DNA of 5,573 nt from Acidimicrobiaceae bacterium (GCA_003135595.1 PLCI01000068.1:4291-9863); one strand, 5' to 3'; positions 1-5,477 are shown, numbered from the stretch's first letter. Notes: generated by a model from the letters alone, not told the origin. Numbers and translations are program-made.

Positions 1-1104
1 GCAGCGAACGGGGAGCAGAAGACCAAGCCCACGCAGCACTCGGTGACCGAGCTTCGCAGCCGGGGCATCCAGCCGCACGTCATCGTGTGCCGCAGCGACC
101 AGCCCATCACCGAGGGGCTGAAACGCAAGATCTCGCTCCTGTGCGACGTGCCCATCGAGGGCGTGATCTCGGCGGTCGACGCCCGCAGCATCTACGCGAT
201 CCCGCTCGTGCTCCACGAAGAGGGCCTCGACACCTACGTGTGCGACACGCTCGCCCTCGACGTGAGCAAGCGCCCGATCGACCTCGGGGTCTGGGCGTCG
301 CTCGTCGACCGCGTCGAGGCCTCGGACCGCACGGTGCGCATCGGGATCGTGGGCAAGTACGTCACCATGCCCGACGCGTACCTGTCGGTCGCCGAGGCCG
401 TCCGCCATGCGGGCTTCGAGCACCGTGCGCGCGTCGAGCTGCACTGGATCGACGCCGAGCTCGTCCCCGAGCACGTCGACGAGGAGCGCCTCTGCGCGCT
501 CGACGGCATCATCGTGCCCGGCGGCTTCGGCGAGCGCGGGGTGGAGGGCATGGTCGCCGCGGCGGGGATCGCGCGTCGCTGCGAGATCCCGTACCTCGGG
601 ATCTGCCTCGGGCTGCAGGTGGCGGTCGTCGAGATCGCGCGCAGCCTCGCGGGGCTCGAGAACGCGAACTCGACCGAGATCGACGCGACGACACCGCACC
701 CCGTGATCGCGCTCATGGCCGAGCAGACCGGCGTCGTCGACATGGGCGGCACGATGCGGCTCGGCGCCTACCCCGCGATGCTCGACGCCGGCAGCCAGAT
801 CGCCAAGCTCTACGGCACCGAGCTCGTCTCCGAGCGACACCGGCACCGCTACGAGTTCAACTCGCGCTACCGCCAGCGCCTGGAGGACGCGGGCCTGCGC
901 TGCTCGGGCTCGTCGCCGGACGGCCTGCTCGTGGAGTTCATCGAGTTCCCCGAGCATCCGTACCTGGTCGGCACACAGGCCCACCCCGAGTTCAAGTCGC
1001 GGCCCGACCGCCCTCACCCCCTCTTCCTCGGCCTCGTCGACGCCGCCCTCCAGCGCGCAGAGGGTCGGGACCCGCACCTGCTGGACCTCGCCGCGCTCGG
1101 CTGA
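1..1104 (+). CDS. pyrG: CTP synthase, C-terminal two thirds (5' end outside window)
   Basis: CTP synthase makes CTP from UTP, ATP and glutamine in the cytoplasm, the last step of pyrimidine nucleotide synthesis. The frame is open from base 1 and 367 residues are visible. The fragment begins within the synthetase domain: KTKPTQHS at visible residues 7-14 matches the nucleotide-binding KTKPTQ stretch near residue 187 of the E. coli enzyme, so roughly 180 residues are missing. The class I glutamine amidotransferase domain spans about residues 110-355. It has the oxyanion-loop PGGFGERG (about 173-180), the nucleophilic Cys202 in YLGICLGLQ, and His328/Glu330 in AHPEFKSRP completing the triad. RHRHRYEFN and GGTMRLG are also typical. 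The C-terminus runs to a natural TGA, so the gene is intact here. It is followed after one base by the Nudix gene, indicating an operon. Identification is very secure. Confidence 0.98.
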   Translation, partial: AANGEQKTKPTQHSVTELRSRGIQPHVIVCRSDQPITEGLKRKISLLCDVPIEGVISAVDARSIYAIPLVLHEEGLDTYVCDTLALDVSKRPIDLGVWASLVDRVEASDRTVRIGIVGKYVTMPDAYLSVAEAVRHAGFEHRARVELHWIDAELVPEHVDEERLCALDGIIVPGGFGERGVEGMVAAAGIARRCEIPYLGICLGLQVAVVEIARSLAGLENANSTEIDATTPHPVIALMAEQTGVVDMGGTMRLGAYPAMLDAGSQIAKLYGTELVSERHRHRYEFNSRYRQRLEDAGLRCSGSSPDGLLVEFIEFPEHPYLVGTQAHPEFKSRPDRPHPLFLGLVDAALQRAEGRDPHLLDLAALG

Positions 1105-1105
1105 C

Positions 1106-1645
1106 GTGGCGTTCGCGCCCAGGGTCCTCTCGGCCCAGCAGCTCGCGACGAGCCATGTCTTCGACGTCGAGCGGCTCGTCCTCGACGACCACGGCGCGAC
1201 GTTCACGCGCGAGGTGGTCCGACACCGCGGCGCGGTCGCGGTCCTCGCCCACGACGGGCGCGGGGTGGCGCTCGTTCGCCAGTGGCGCGCACCGCTGGCG
1301 CGGGCGATCCTCGAGATCCCCGCGGGCACCTGCGACGTCGAAGGCGAGGGCCTGGAGGCGACGGCATGCCGCGAGCTCGAGGAGGAGGCGGGCCTTCGCG
1401 CAGGTCACCTCGAGCGGCTCGGGACCTACTGGAACTCGCCGGGCTGGAGCGACCAGGCCACGGTCATCTTCCTCGCCACGGAGCTGACGGAGGTGCCGCG
1501 TCGCCCTGACGGCCCCGAGGAGCGCGCGCTCGAGGTCGTCTGGCTGTCCTTGGCGGACGCGGGGGCGCTCGTCGGCGGCAACGAACCGTGCGACTCGTCG
1601 ACGGCCATTGCGATACTCGCGCTCGCTGCGCGCCTCGACGCGTGA
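1106..1645 (+). CDS. Nudix hydrolase, probable ADP-ribose pyrophosphatase
   Basis: This 179-residue protein probably hydrolyses ADP-ribose to AMP and ribose 5-phosphate in the cytoplasm, clearing a reactive product of NAD turnover. The Nudix box lies at residues 74-97: Gly74, Glu81, then seven residues, then RELEEEAGL (89-97), whose glutamates bind Mg2+. The first spacer is six residues rather than the canonical five. Pro112, in the SPGWSD stretch 16 residues after Gly96 of the box, is the placement associated with ADP-ribose specificity. The N-terminal beta-rich part (about 1-45) would supply the usual dimerisation region. The GTG at 1106 is one base after the pyrG stop; no Shine-Dalgarno site is visible, so translation is probably coupled to pyrG. 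The same pyrG-ADPRase-xerD order is known in M. tuberculosis. The Nudix fold is certain; the substrate is inferred from the proline and the context. Confidence 0.92.
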   Translation: MAFAPRVLSAQQLATSHVFDVERLVLDDHGATFTREVVRHRGAVAVLAHDGRGVALVRQWRAPLARAILEIPAGTCDVEGEGLEATACRELEEEAGLRAGHLERLGTYWNSPGWSDQATVIFLATELTEVPRRPDGPEERALEVVWLSLADAGALVGGNEPCDSSTAIAILALAARLDA

Positions 1646-2571
1646 CGACGCCGCTGCCCGCGCCCGCCGAGGAGTACCTCTCGTGGCTCGCCGTCGAGCG
1701 CGGGCGCGCGACCGCGACGCTGAGCGCCTACCGCCGTGACATCGCCGGATTCGTCGCGTACCTGGAGGGTCGCCACCGCACCCTCGAGGCAGCCTCGTCG
1801 AGAGATCTCGAGGCGTACCTCGCTCGCGCCCAGCGAGCCGAGCTCGCGCCGGCGACGGTCGCACGCCTCGGCTCGGCACTCCGTGGCCTCTACGGGTTCC
1901 TCCTCGAAGAGGGCGTCACCGAGACCGACCCGACCGCGCTGCTCGCCGCACGGCGGGTGGGGACCCGCATCCCCGTCGTGCTGACCGAGGACCAGGTCGA
2001 CGCCCTGCTCGCGGACCCCGCGGGTGACGAGCCTGTCGACGTCCGCGACCGCGCGGTGCTCGAGCTGCTCTACGGCACCGGGATGCGGGTGTCCGAGCTC
2101 GTCGGGCTGAGCCTCGGCGACGTCGACTTCGACGAGGAGCTCGTCCGCGTCACGGGCAAGGGCGACAAGCAGCGCCTCGTCCCGCTCGGGCGGAGCGCCG
2201 CGCGCGCGCTGCACGCGTGGCTCGGCTCCGCGAGGCCGCTTCTCCTCGAGGGAGCGCGCGAGACTCGAGACGCCCACGCCGTCTTCTGCAACCTTCGCGG
2301 CCACCGACTCACGCGTCAGGGCGTCGACTTGGTGGTTCGACGACACGCGCGACGAGTGGGCCTGCCCGCCGCCACGAGCGCGCACACGCTGCGCCACACC
2401 TGCGCGACGCACATGCTTGCGCGCGGCGCGGATGTCCGCGTCATCCAGGAGCTCTTGGGGCATGCCTCGGTCGCCACCACTCAGCGCTACACCAAGGTGA
2501 GCCCCGCGCACCTGATCGAGGCGTACCGAAGCGCACACCCGAGGGCCGGGGACGTCGCGGCGGCGACCTAG
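1642..2571 (+). CDS. xerD: Tyrosine site-specific recombinase XerD
   Basis: XerD acts with XerC at the dif site to resolve chromosome dimers. With the start at GTG 1642 the protein has 309 residues, close to the usual 295-310. The N-terminal SAM-like core-binding domain covers about residues 8-93 (EEYLSWLAVERG, TLSAYRRDI) and the catalytic domain about 114-292. All catalytic residues are visible: Arg149 (GTGMRVSEL), Lys173 (TGKGDKQRLVPLG), His248 and Arg251 (HTLRH), His274 (LLGH) and the nucleophile Tyr283 (QRYT). The end ...AHPRA resembles the tail of E. coli XerD. An upstream in-frame ATG at 1588 would add 18 non-conserved residues inside the Nudix gene. GTG 1642 overlaps the Nudix TGA as GTGA, a normal coupled arrangement, and is preferred. 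XerD rather than XerC is inferred from the tail and the pyrG-Nudix context. No dif-like site was recognised nearby. Confidence 0.93.
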   Translation: MTTPLPAPAEEYLSWLAVERGRATATLSAYRRDIAGFVAYLEGRHRTLEAASSRDLEAYLARAQRAELAPATVARLGSALRGLYGFLLEEGVTETDPTALLAARRVGTRIPVVLTEDQVDALLADPAGDEPVDVRDRAVLELLYGTGMRVSELVGLSLGDVDFDEELVRVTGKGDKQRLVPLGRSAARALHAWLGSARPLLLEGARETRDAHAVFCNLRGHRLTRQGVDLVVRRHARRVGLPAATSAHTLRHTCATHMLARGADVRVIQELLGHASVATTQRYTKVSPAHLIEAYRSAHPRAGDVAAAT

Positions 2572-2574
2572 TGT
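2569..2574 (+). promoter_or_regulatory. Predicted -10 element of a leaderless promoter for the DksA-like gene
   Basis: TAGTGT fits TANNNT, the actinobacterial housekeeping -10 motif, and ends exactly six bases before ATG 2581, so transcription would begin at or next to the start codon. Its first three bases are the xerD stop codon. No convincing -35 hexamer is visible 16-18 bases upstream. Support comes from the same spacing in front of trpS and scpA in this window. Confidence 0.5.
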
Positions 2575-2580
2575 GGGCAC

Positions 2581-2913
2581 ATGCCGGAGTTGTTCCAGAT
2601 CCAGTCGGAGGTCCTCGTGTCCGAGCGTGCGCGCCTGCTCGCCCAGCTCGACGAGCTCGGCTTCGGGCCGAACGGCAGCCTCACCTACGACACCAACTTC
2701 GCTGACTCCTCCCAGGTGACCGCCGAGCGAGGCGAGGCGGAGCGACTCGCATCGGACCTCCAGGAGTCCCTCGACGACGTCGACAACGCGCTCGAGCGAC
2801 TCGCGGGGGGCACCTACGGCGTCTGTGAGCGGTGCGGGAACACGATCTCCGAGGCGCGCCTCGAGGCCATGCCGACCGCGAGGCGGTGCCTCGACTGCGC
2901 GAAACTCCCCTGA
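2581..2913 (+). CDS. DksA/TraR-family C4 zinc-finger protein
   Basis: This 110-residue protein has the DksA/TraR layout. Residues about 5-28 and 45-76 can form two charged helices of an antiparallel coiled coil. A C4 zinc finger follows: Cys82 and Cys85 in YGVCERCG, and Cys103 and Cys106 in RRCLDC, with the signature ARLEAMPTA between them. DksA-type proteins insert the coiled coil into the RNA polymerase secondary channel and alter initiation, often with ppGpp. The acidic DxxDxA tip of E. coli DksA is not seen; the tip region around residues 30-45 reads NGSLTYDTNFADSS instead. It may therefore act differently or have another partner. The ATG at 2581 follows xerD after nine bases, and a likely -10 element overlaps the xerD stop, so the gene may have its own leaderless transcript. 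Family assignment is firm; the regulatory role is inferred. Confidence 0.9.
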   Translation: MPELFQIQSEVLVSERARLLAQLDELGFGPNGSLTYDTNFADSSQVTAERGEAERLASDLQESLDDVDNALERLAGGTYGVCERCGNTISEARLEAMPTARRCLDCAKLP

Positions 2914-2932
2914 CTGCGAGCGCAGCGCCTGC

Positions 2933-2961
2933 CTGCGCCGGTCTCGTGGCACGCGGCGCGG
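2933..2961 (+). other. Possible RNA hairpin in front of the M50 protease gene
   Basis: Bases 2933-2940 can pair with 2954-2961 (eight pairs, one of them G-U) around a 13-base loop in the short gap between the zinc-finger gene and the protease gene. The stem ends seven bases before the GTG at 2969. No T-run follows, so it is not a canonical terminator. In such GC-rich DNA a stem of this size can occur by chance. Confidence 0.25.
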
Positions 2962-2968
2962 CGACACG

Positions 2969-3613
2969 GTGAGCACCGAGACGAAGCTGAGGCTCGCCGT
3001 GTACGCGATCCTCATCGGCTCGATCATCCTGCACGAGATCGCCCACGGGTGGGCGGCACTCGCGCTCGGCGACGACACCGCAAAGCGCGCCGGGCGACTC
3101 TCGCTCAATCCGCTGGTCCACATAGACCCCTTCGGCTCGGTCATCCTGCCCGGGCTGATGCTCCTCAGCACAGGCTTTGTGTTCGGGTGGGCCAAGCCCG
3201 TGCCCGTCAACGTCGGCCGGCTCCGCCACCCCCGCAACGACGCGGTCCTCACCTCGCTCGCGGGGCCCGCGACGAATCTGGTGCTGGTTGCCCTTGTTGG
3301 TGTCGCGCTGCACCTGCTCCATCCGCAGACGTTCTGGCCGGTCGCGCTGCTCCTCTACGCGGGGCTGCTCAACTTGATCCTGGCGTGCTTCAACATGCTC
3401 CCGATCCCGCCGCTGGACGGCAGCGCACTCGTCGAGCGGCTGCTGCCGCGCAACTGGTGGGGCCCCTACCTGGCGATCCGTCCGTACACACTGATCCTGG
3501 TCTTCGGCCTCGTGATCATCGGCCAGCAGTCCGGCGCGTACGCGCACGCGCTCAACGGCCTCGCCACCAGCTGGGCGAGCGCCGCGGGGTACCCGGGCTT
3601 CTTCGGGCCCTAG
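2969..3613 (+). CDS. M50-family (site-2-type) membrane metalloprotease
   Basis: This is a compact intramembrane zinc protease of 214 residues, the size of the minimal S2P-like proteins without PDZ or CBS domains. The zinc and catalytic motif HEIAH is at residues 22-26 (His22, Glu23, His26) within the first hydrophobic segment. NPLVHIDPFGS (48-57) is a family hallmark, and the third zinc ligand is probably Asp150 in NMLPIPPLDGS (142-152). Hydrophobic stretches fit membrane segments at about 7-28, 57-73, 94-117, 125-146 and 172-187. Members cleave substrates within the membrane; no substrate can be inferred here. The GTG at 2969 is chosen because it places the first membrane segment shortly after the start. 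The longer in-frame ATG at 2825 lies inside the zinc-finger gene and adds unrelated arginine-rich sequence. There is no clear Shine-Dalgarno site or -10 motif, so it is probably co-transcribed with the upstream gene. It converges on trpS with overlapping stops. Confidence 0.92.
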   Translation: MSTETKLRLAVYAILIGSIILHEIAHGWAALALGDDTAKRAGRLSLNPLVHIDPFGSVILPGLMLLSTGFVFGWAKPVPVNVGRLRHPRNDAVLTSLAGPATNLVLVALVGVALHLLHPQTFWPVALLLYAGLLNLILACFNMLPIPPLDGSALVERLLPRNWWGPYLAIRPYTLILVFGLVIIGQQSGAYAHALNGLATSWASAAGYPGFFGP

Positions 3614-3627
3614 GGCTCGAGCAAGCC
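3596..3627. terminator. Candidate hairpin at the convergent protease/trpS gene ends
   Basis: Bases 3596-3600 pair with 3623-3627, and 3602-3609 pair with 3614-3621, around a CTAG loop (3610-3613) with one C-C mismatch. That gives 13 pairs in the forward transcript, two of them G-U. At its core is the perfect palindrome GCCCTAGGGC (3607-3616). The two G-U pairs become A-C mismatches in the trpS transcript, so the fold should be stronger for the protease mRNA. There is no T-run on either side, so a classical intrinsic terminator is not shown. It may still work as a U-less GC-rich terminator or a 3'-end stabiliser. Confidence 0.45.
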
Positions 3628-4587
3628 GATCGCCGACGCCGCACGCGCGTAGGTGACCGACGCCATCTCCCTCGCGCGCTCCGCGCCGCGCGCGAGGAGC
3701 GTCCGAACGGTCGCTGGGTCCGCGAGCAGCTCGTCGCGACGCGCCTTGATCGGCGTCAGCGTCTCGATGAGCGCTGTGGCGACGTCGTCCTTCAGCTGGC
3801 CGTAGGTCTCGTAGCGGGCGGCGACGGATTTGGGATCCTCGTCGCCGAGGGCGGCGAGGATCTCGAGCAGGTTGGCGACGCCGGGCTTCGCGTCGCGGTC
3901 CCAGCGGACCTCGCCGTCCGTGTCGGTCACCGCGCGGCGGACCTTGCGAGCGATCACGTCGGCGTCGTCGAACATGTCGACCGTGCCCTGGGGGGACAGC
4001 ACTGACTTGGACATCTTTCGCGTGGGGTCCTGGAGGTCCATGACGCGCGCCGCGTACGTCGGGACCATCGCCTCGGGAACGACGAAGGTCTCGCCGAAGC
4101 GGTTGTTGAACCGCTCGGCGAGGAGTCGTGCGAGCTCCATGTGCTGTCGCTGATCGTCGCCGACGGGGACCACCTCGGTGTCGTAGAGGAAGATGTCTGC
4201 CGCCATGAGCACGGGGTAGGTGAGGAGCCCGCCGCGCACCACGTCGCCGCGCTTCGACTTGTCCTTGAACTGGGTCATGCGCGACAGCTCGCCGTAGGTC
4301 ACGACGCACTCGAGCAGCCAGCTCAGCCGGGTGTGCTCGGGGACGTGGCTCTGGACGAAGATCGTGCAGACCTCGGGGTCCAAGCCGACGGCGAGCAGCC
4401 CCACGGCGACCTCAAGCGAGCCGTGCCGCACCTCGGCTGGGTCTGCGTCCTCGGTCAGGGCGTGCAGGTCGACGACGCAGTAGAGCGCGTCTCGATTCTG
4501 CTCACGCACCCAGTTGCGCATCGCCCCGAGGTAGTTGCCGACCTGCAGCTGCCCGGAGGGCTTGATGCCCGAAAAGATGCGCGCCAT
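3610..4587 (-). CDS. trpS: Tryptophanyl-tRNA synthetase
   Basis: This class I aminoacyl-tRNA synthetase charges tRNA-Trp with tryptophan using ATP. It is 325 residues long, normal for bacterial TrpRS. The N-terminal ATP-binding signature is PSGQLQVGNYLGA (residues 10-22), where VGN replaces the usual (I/L)GN of the HIGH-like motif. KMSKS is at 191-195. The tryptophan-pocket segments DIFLYD (131-136) and PVGDDQRQHMEL (141-152) are present, as are the tRNA-binding region and the conserved DPTRKMSKS context. The C-terminal helical domain (about 200-325) is complete and ends at TAG. The ATG at 4587 gives the standard MARIFSGIKPSG start. A TAGGCT element six bases upstream suggests a leaderless mRNA, and no T-box or tryptophan-rich leader is seen. 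The gene is divergent from scpA and convergent with the M50 protease; the stop codons of the latter pair overlap by four bases. Confidence 0.97.
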   Translation of the reverse strand: MARIFSGIKPSGQLQVGNYLGAMRNWVREQNRDALYCVVDLHALTEDADPAEVRHGSLEVAVGLLAVGLDPEVCTIFVQSHVPEHTRLSWLLECVVTYGELSRMTQFKDKSKRGDVVRGGLLTYPVLMAADIFLYDTEVVPVGDDQRQHMELARLLAERFNNRFGETFVVPEAMVPTYAARVMDLQDPTRKMSKSVLSPQGTVDMFDDADVIARKVRRAVTDTDGEVRWDRDAKPGVANLLEILAALGDEDPKSVAARYETYGQLKDDVATALIETLTPIKARRDELLADPATVRTLLARGAERAREMASVTYARAASAIGLLEP

Positions 4588-4593
4588 CGCGAG

Positions 4594-4599
4594 AGCCTA
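4594..4599 (-). promoter_or_regulatory. Predicted -10 element of a leaderless promoter for trpS
   Basis: On the minus strand the hexamer TAGGCT (TANNNT) ends six bases before the trpS ATG. It is preceded by TGT, which gives the extended -10 form TGN-TANNNT. No good -35 match lies 16-18 bases further upstream; that place (about 4617-4622) abuts the inverted-repeat array. Transcription would start at or beside the A of the ATG. Confidence 0.55.
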
Positions 4600-4619
4600 A
4601 CAATGGGTCTCGAGCGCCC

Positions 4620-4662
4620 AGGTGCGACGCGCCGCACCTCGAGGTGCGCGACCGCGCGCACC
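4620..4662. repeat. Inverted-repeat array in the divergent trpS/scpA promoter region
   Basis: Four copies of one hexamer alternate in orientation: GGTGCG at 4621-4626, CGCACC at 4633-4638, GGTGCG at 4643-4648 and CGCACC at 4657-4662. The middle two lie in the perfect 16-bp palindrome CGCACCTCGAGGTGCG (4633-4648). The outer pairs can form two hairpins: seven bases 4620-4626 with 4633-4639, and eight bases 4643-4650 with 4655-4662 around a four-base ACCG loop. The array sits almost exactly in the middle of the 110-bp intergenic region, between the expected -35 regions of both predicted promoters. An operator for a dimeric regulator controlling both genes is one reading; a structural element is another. 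Confidence 0.55.
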
Positions 4663-4685
4663 GTGGAGTCGACGACACGATTGAG

Positions 4686-4691
4686 TAGGGT
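4686..4691 (+). promoter_or_regulatory. Predicted -10 element of a leaderless promoter for scpA
   Basis: TAGGGT (TANNNT, a common actinobacterial -10 form) ends six bases before ATG 4698, the same spacing as in front of trpS and the DksA-like gene. No strong -35 is present; GTGGAG at 4663-4668 is at the right distance but matches poorly. The purine-rich hexamer is a weak alternative as a ribosome binding site, but it lacks a GGAGG core. Confidence 0.5.
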
Positions 4692-4697
4692 CGACGC

Positions 4698-5477
4698 ATG
4701 GCACTCGACGTCGATGCCCCGACGTACGTCGGCCCGCTCGACGTGCTCTTCCAGCTCGTGAGCAGCCACGAAGTCGACATCCTCGACATCCCGCTCGCCC
4801 CCGTCGTCGACGCGTTCGTCGCCCATCTCCGCGAGCGGCGCGAGACCTGCTCGATGGACGAGCTGAGCGAGTTCCTCCTCTACGCGGCGCTCCTCGTCGA
4901 GCTGAAGAGCCAGCGGCTGCTGCCCGGCCCCGACGACGTCGACGCCGACGAGGAGACGATCGGCTGGGACGAGCGCGACGTCCTCCTGGCCCGGCTGCTC
5001 GAGCTTCGTGCCTACGCCGCGATCGCCGACGGGCTCGCACGCAGCCTCGAGGCCGCCGGGCTCGTGGTCTCCAGGGTCACCGGGATCGACGACACCGTCG
5101 AGGTCCACGCGCCCGACCTGCTCGCGGGCGTCCTCCCGCTCGACCTCGCCGCGGCGTACCTGCGCGGCGTCGAGGACCATTCCATCGCGACAGTGGCGCT
5201 CGACCACGTGACCGTGGAGACCGTCACCGTCGCCGAGACCGTCGTCGACCTCGCCCGCACGCTGCCGAGCCGCGGTTCCCTGTCCTTCCGCGAGCTGATC
5301 GCGGGGATCACCGACCGCATCGAGATCATCGTTCGCTTCCTCGCGGTCCTCGAGCTGTGCAAGCTCGGTCGCGTCTCGTTGGGACAGGGCACGACCTTCG
5401 GGGAGCTGCAGATCCGCTGGGTGCACGGCTCGGGCGAGTCGTTCGACCTCGGACTGGTGGACGACTATGCAGGATGA
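4698..5477 (+). CDS. scpA: Segregation and condensation protein A (kleisin)
   Basis: ScpA is the kleisin subunit of the SMC-ScpAB condensin, bridging the SMC heads and binding a ScpB dimer to compact and segregate the chromosome. The protein has 259 residues, within the usual 230-280. Its N-terminal helical domain, which contacts the SMC neck, has the hallmark VGPLDVLFQLVSSHEVDILDIPL (split as residues 11-20 and 21-33), followed by EFLLYAALLVELKSQRLLP (58-76). An acidic linker (78-95) leads to the central ScpB-binding region. The C-terminal winged helix (about 185-245) contains RIEIIVRFLAVLELCKLG and ends in a hydrophobic strand, as expected for the surface that meets the SMC cap. The ATG at 4698 gives the normal short N-terminus. 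The gene ends eleven bases inside scpB, indicating co-expression. parA, often just upstream in actinobacteria, is replaced here by a divergent trpS. Confidence 0.95.
   Translation: MALDVDAPTYVGPLDVLFQLVSSHEVDILDIPLAPVVDAFVAHLRERRETCSMDELSEFLLYAALLVELKSQRLLPGPDDVDADEETIGWDERDVLLARLLELRAYAAIADGLARSLEAAGLVVSRVTGIDDTVEVHAPDLLAGVLPLDLAAAYLRGVEDHSIATVALDHVTVETVTVAETVVDLARTLPSRGSLSFRELIAGITDRIEIIVRFLAVLELCKLGRVSLGQGTTFGELQIRWVHGSGESFDLGLVDDYAG
5456..5461 (+). promoter_or_regulatory. Probable ribosome binding site of scpB
   Basis: GGTGGA, one mismatch from the GGAGG core, ends five bases before ATG 5467 inside the scpA coding region. It favours 5467 over the ATGA at 5474, whose reading frame stops after ten codons. 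Confidence 0.45.

Noticed and set aside
87..1487. 466-codon forward open frame over pyrG and the Nudix gene
   Set aside because: It is a +1/+2 frame shadow of well-supported genes, dominated by Arg, Pro and Ala.
1588..1641. Upstream ATG start for xerD, adding 18 residues
   Set aside because: The extra residues lie inside the Nudix gene and do not resemble XerD N-termini. GTG 1642 with a GTGA overlap gives a normal length.
1642..2571. xerD as a mobile-element or phage integrase
   Set aside because: The conserved pyrG-Nudix-xerD context, XerD-like length and tail, and absence of a tRNA, att repeats or phage genes all point to the housekeeping recombinase.
2825..2968. Upstream ATG start for the M50 protease, adding 48 residues
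   Set aside because: It overlaps the zinc-finger gene and adds an Arg/Pro/Ser-rich stretch with no hydrophobic or conserved sequence.
1426..3252. 608-codon open frame on the minus strand spanning Nudix, xerD, the zinc-finger gene and the protease gene
   Set aside because: It is antisense to four recognisable genes, is of low-complexity Arg/Ala/Gly composition and shows no family motif. Long antisense open frames are expected in DNA this GC-rich.
2681..4309. 542-codon minus-strand open frame
   Set aside because: It overlaps trpS in a different frame and runs antisense to two forward genes. The translation is arginine-rich and motif-free.
4588..4697. T-box, tryptophan attenuator or small RNA in the trpS/scpA gap
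   Set aside because: There is no T-box-like motif, no leader peptide with tryptophan codons, and the predicted transcripts leave no leader. Only the inverted-repeat array stands out.
4455..5426. 323-codon minus-strand open frame antisense to scpA that could extend trpS upstream
   Set aside because: It is in a different frame from trpS and has no TrpRS features. Its mixed acidic composition is the reverse-complement shadow of scpA.
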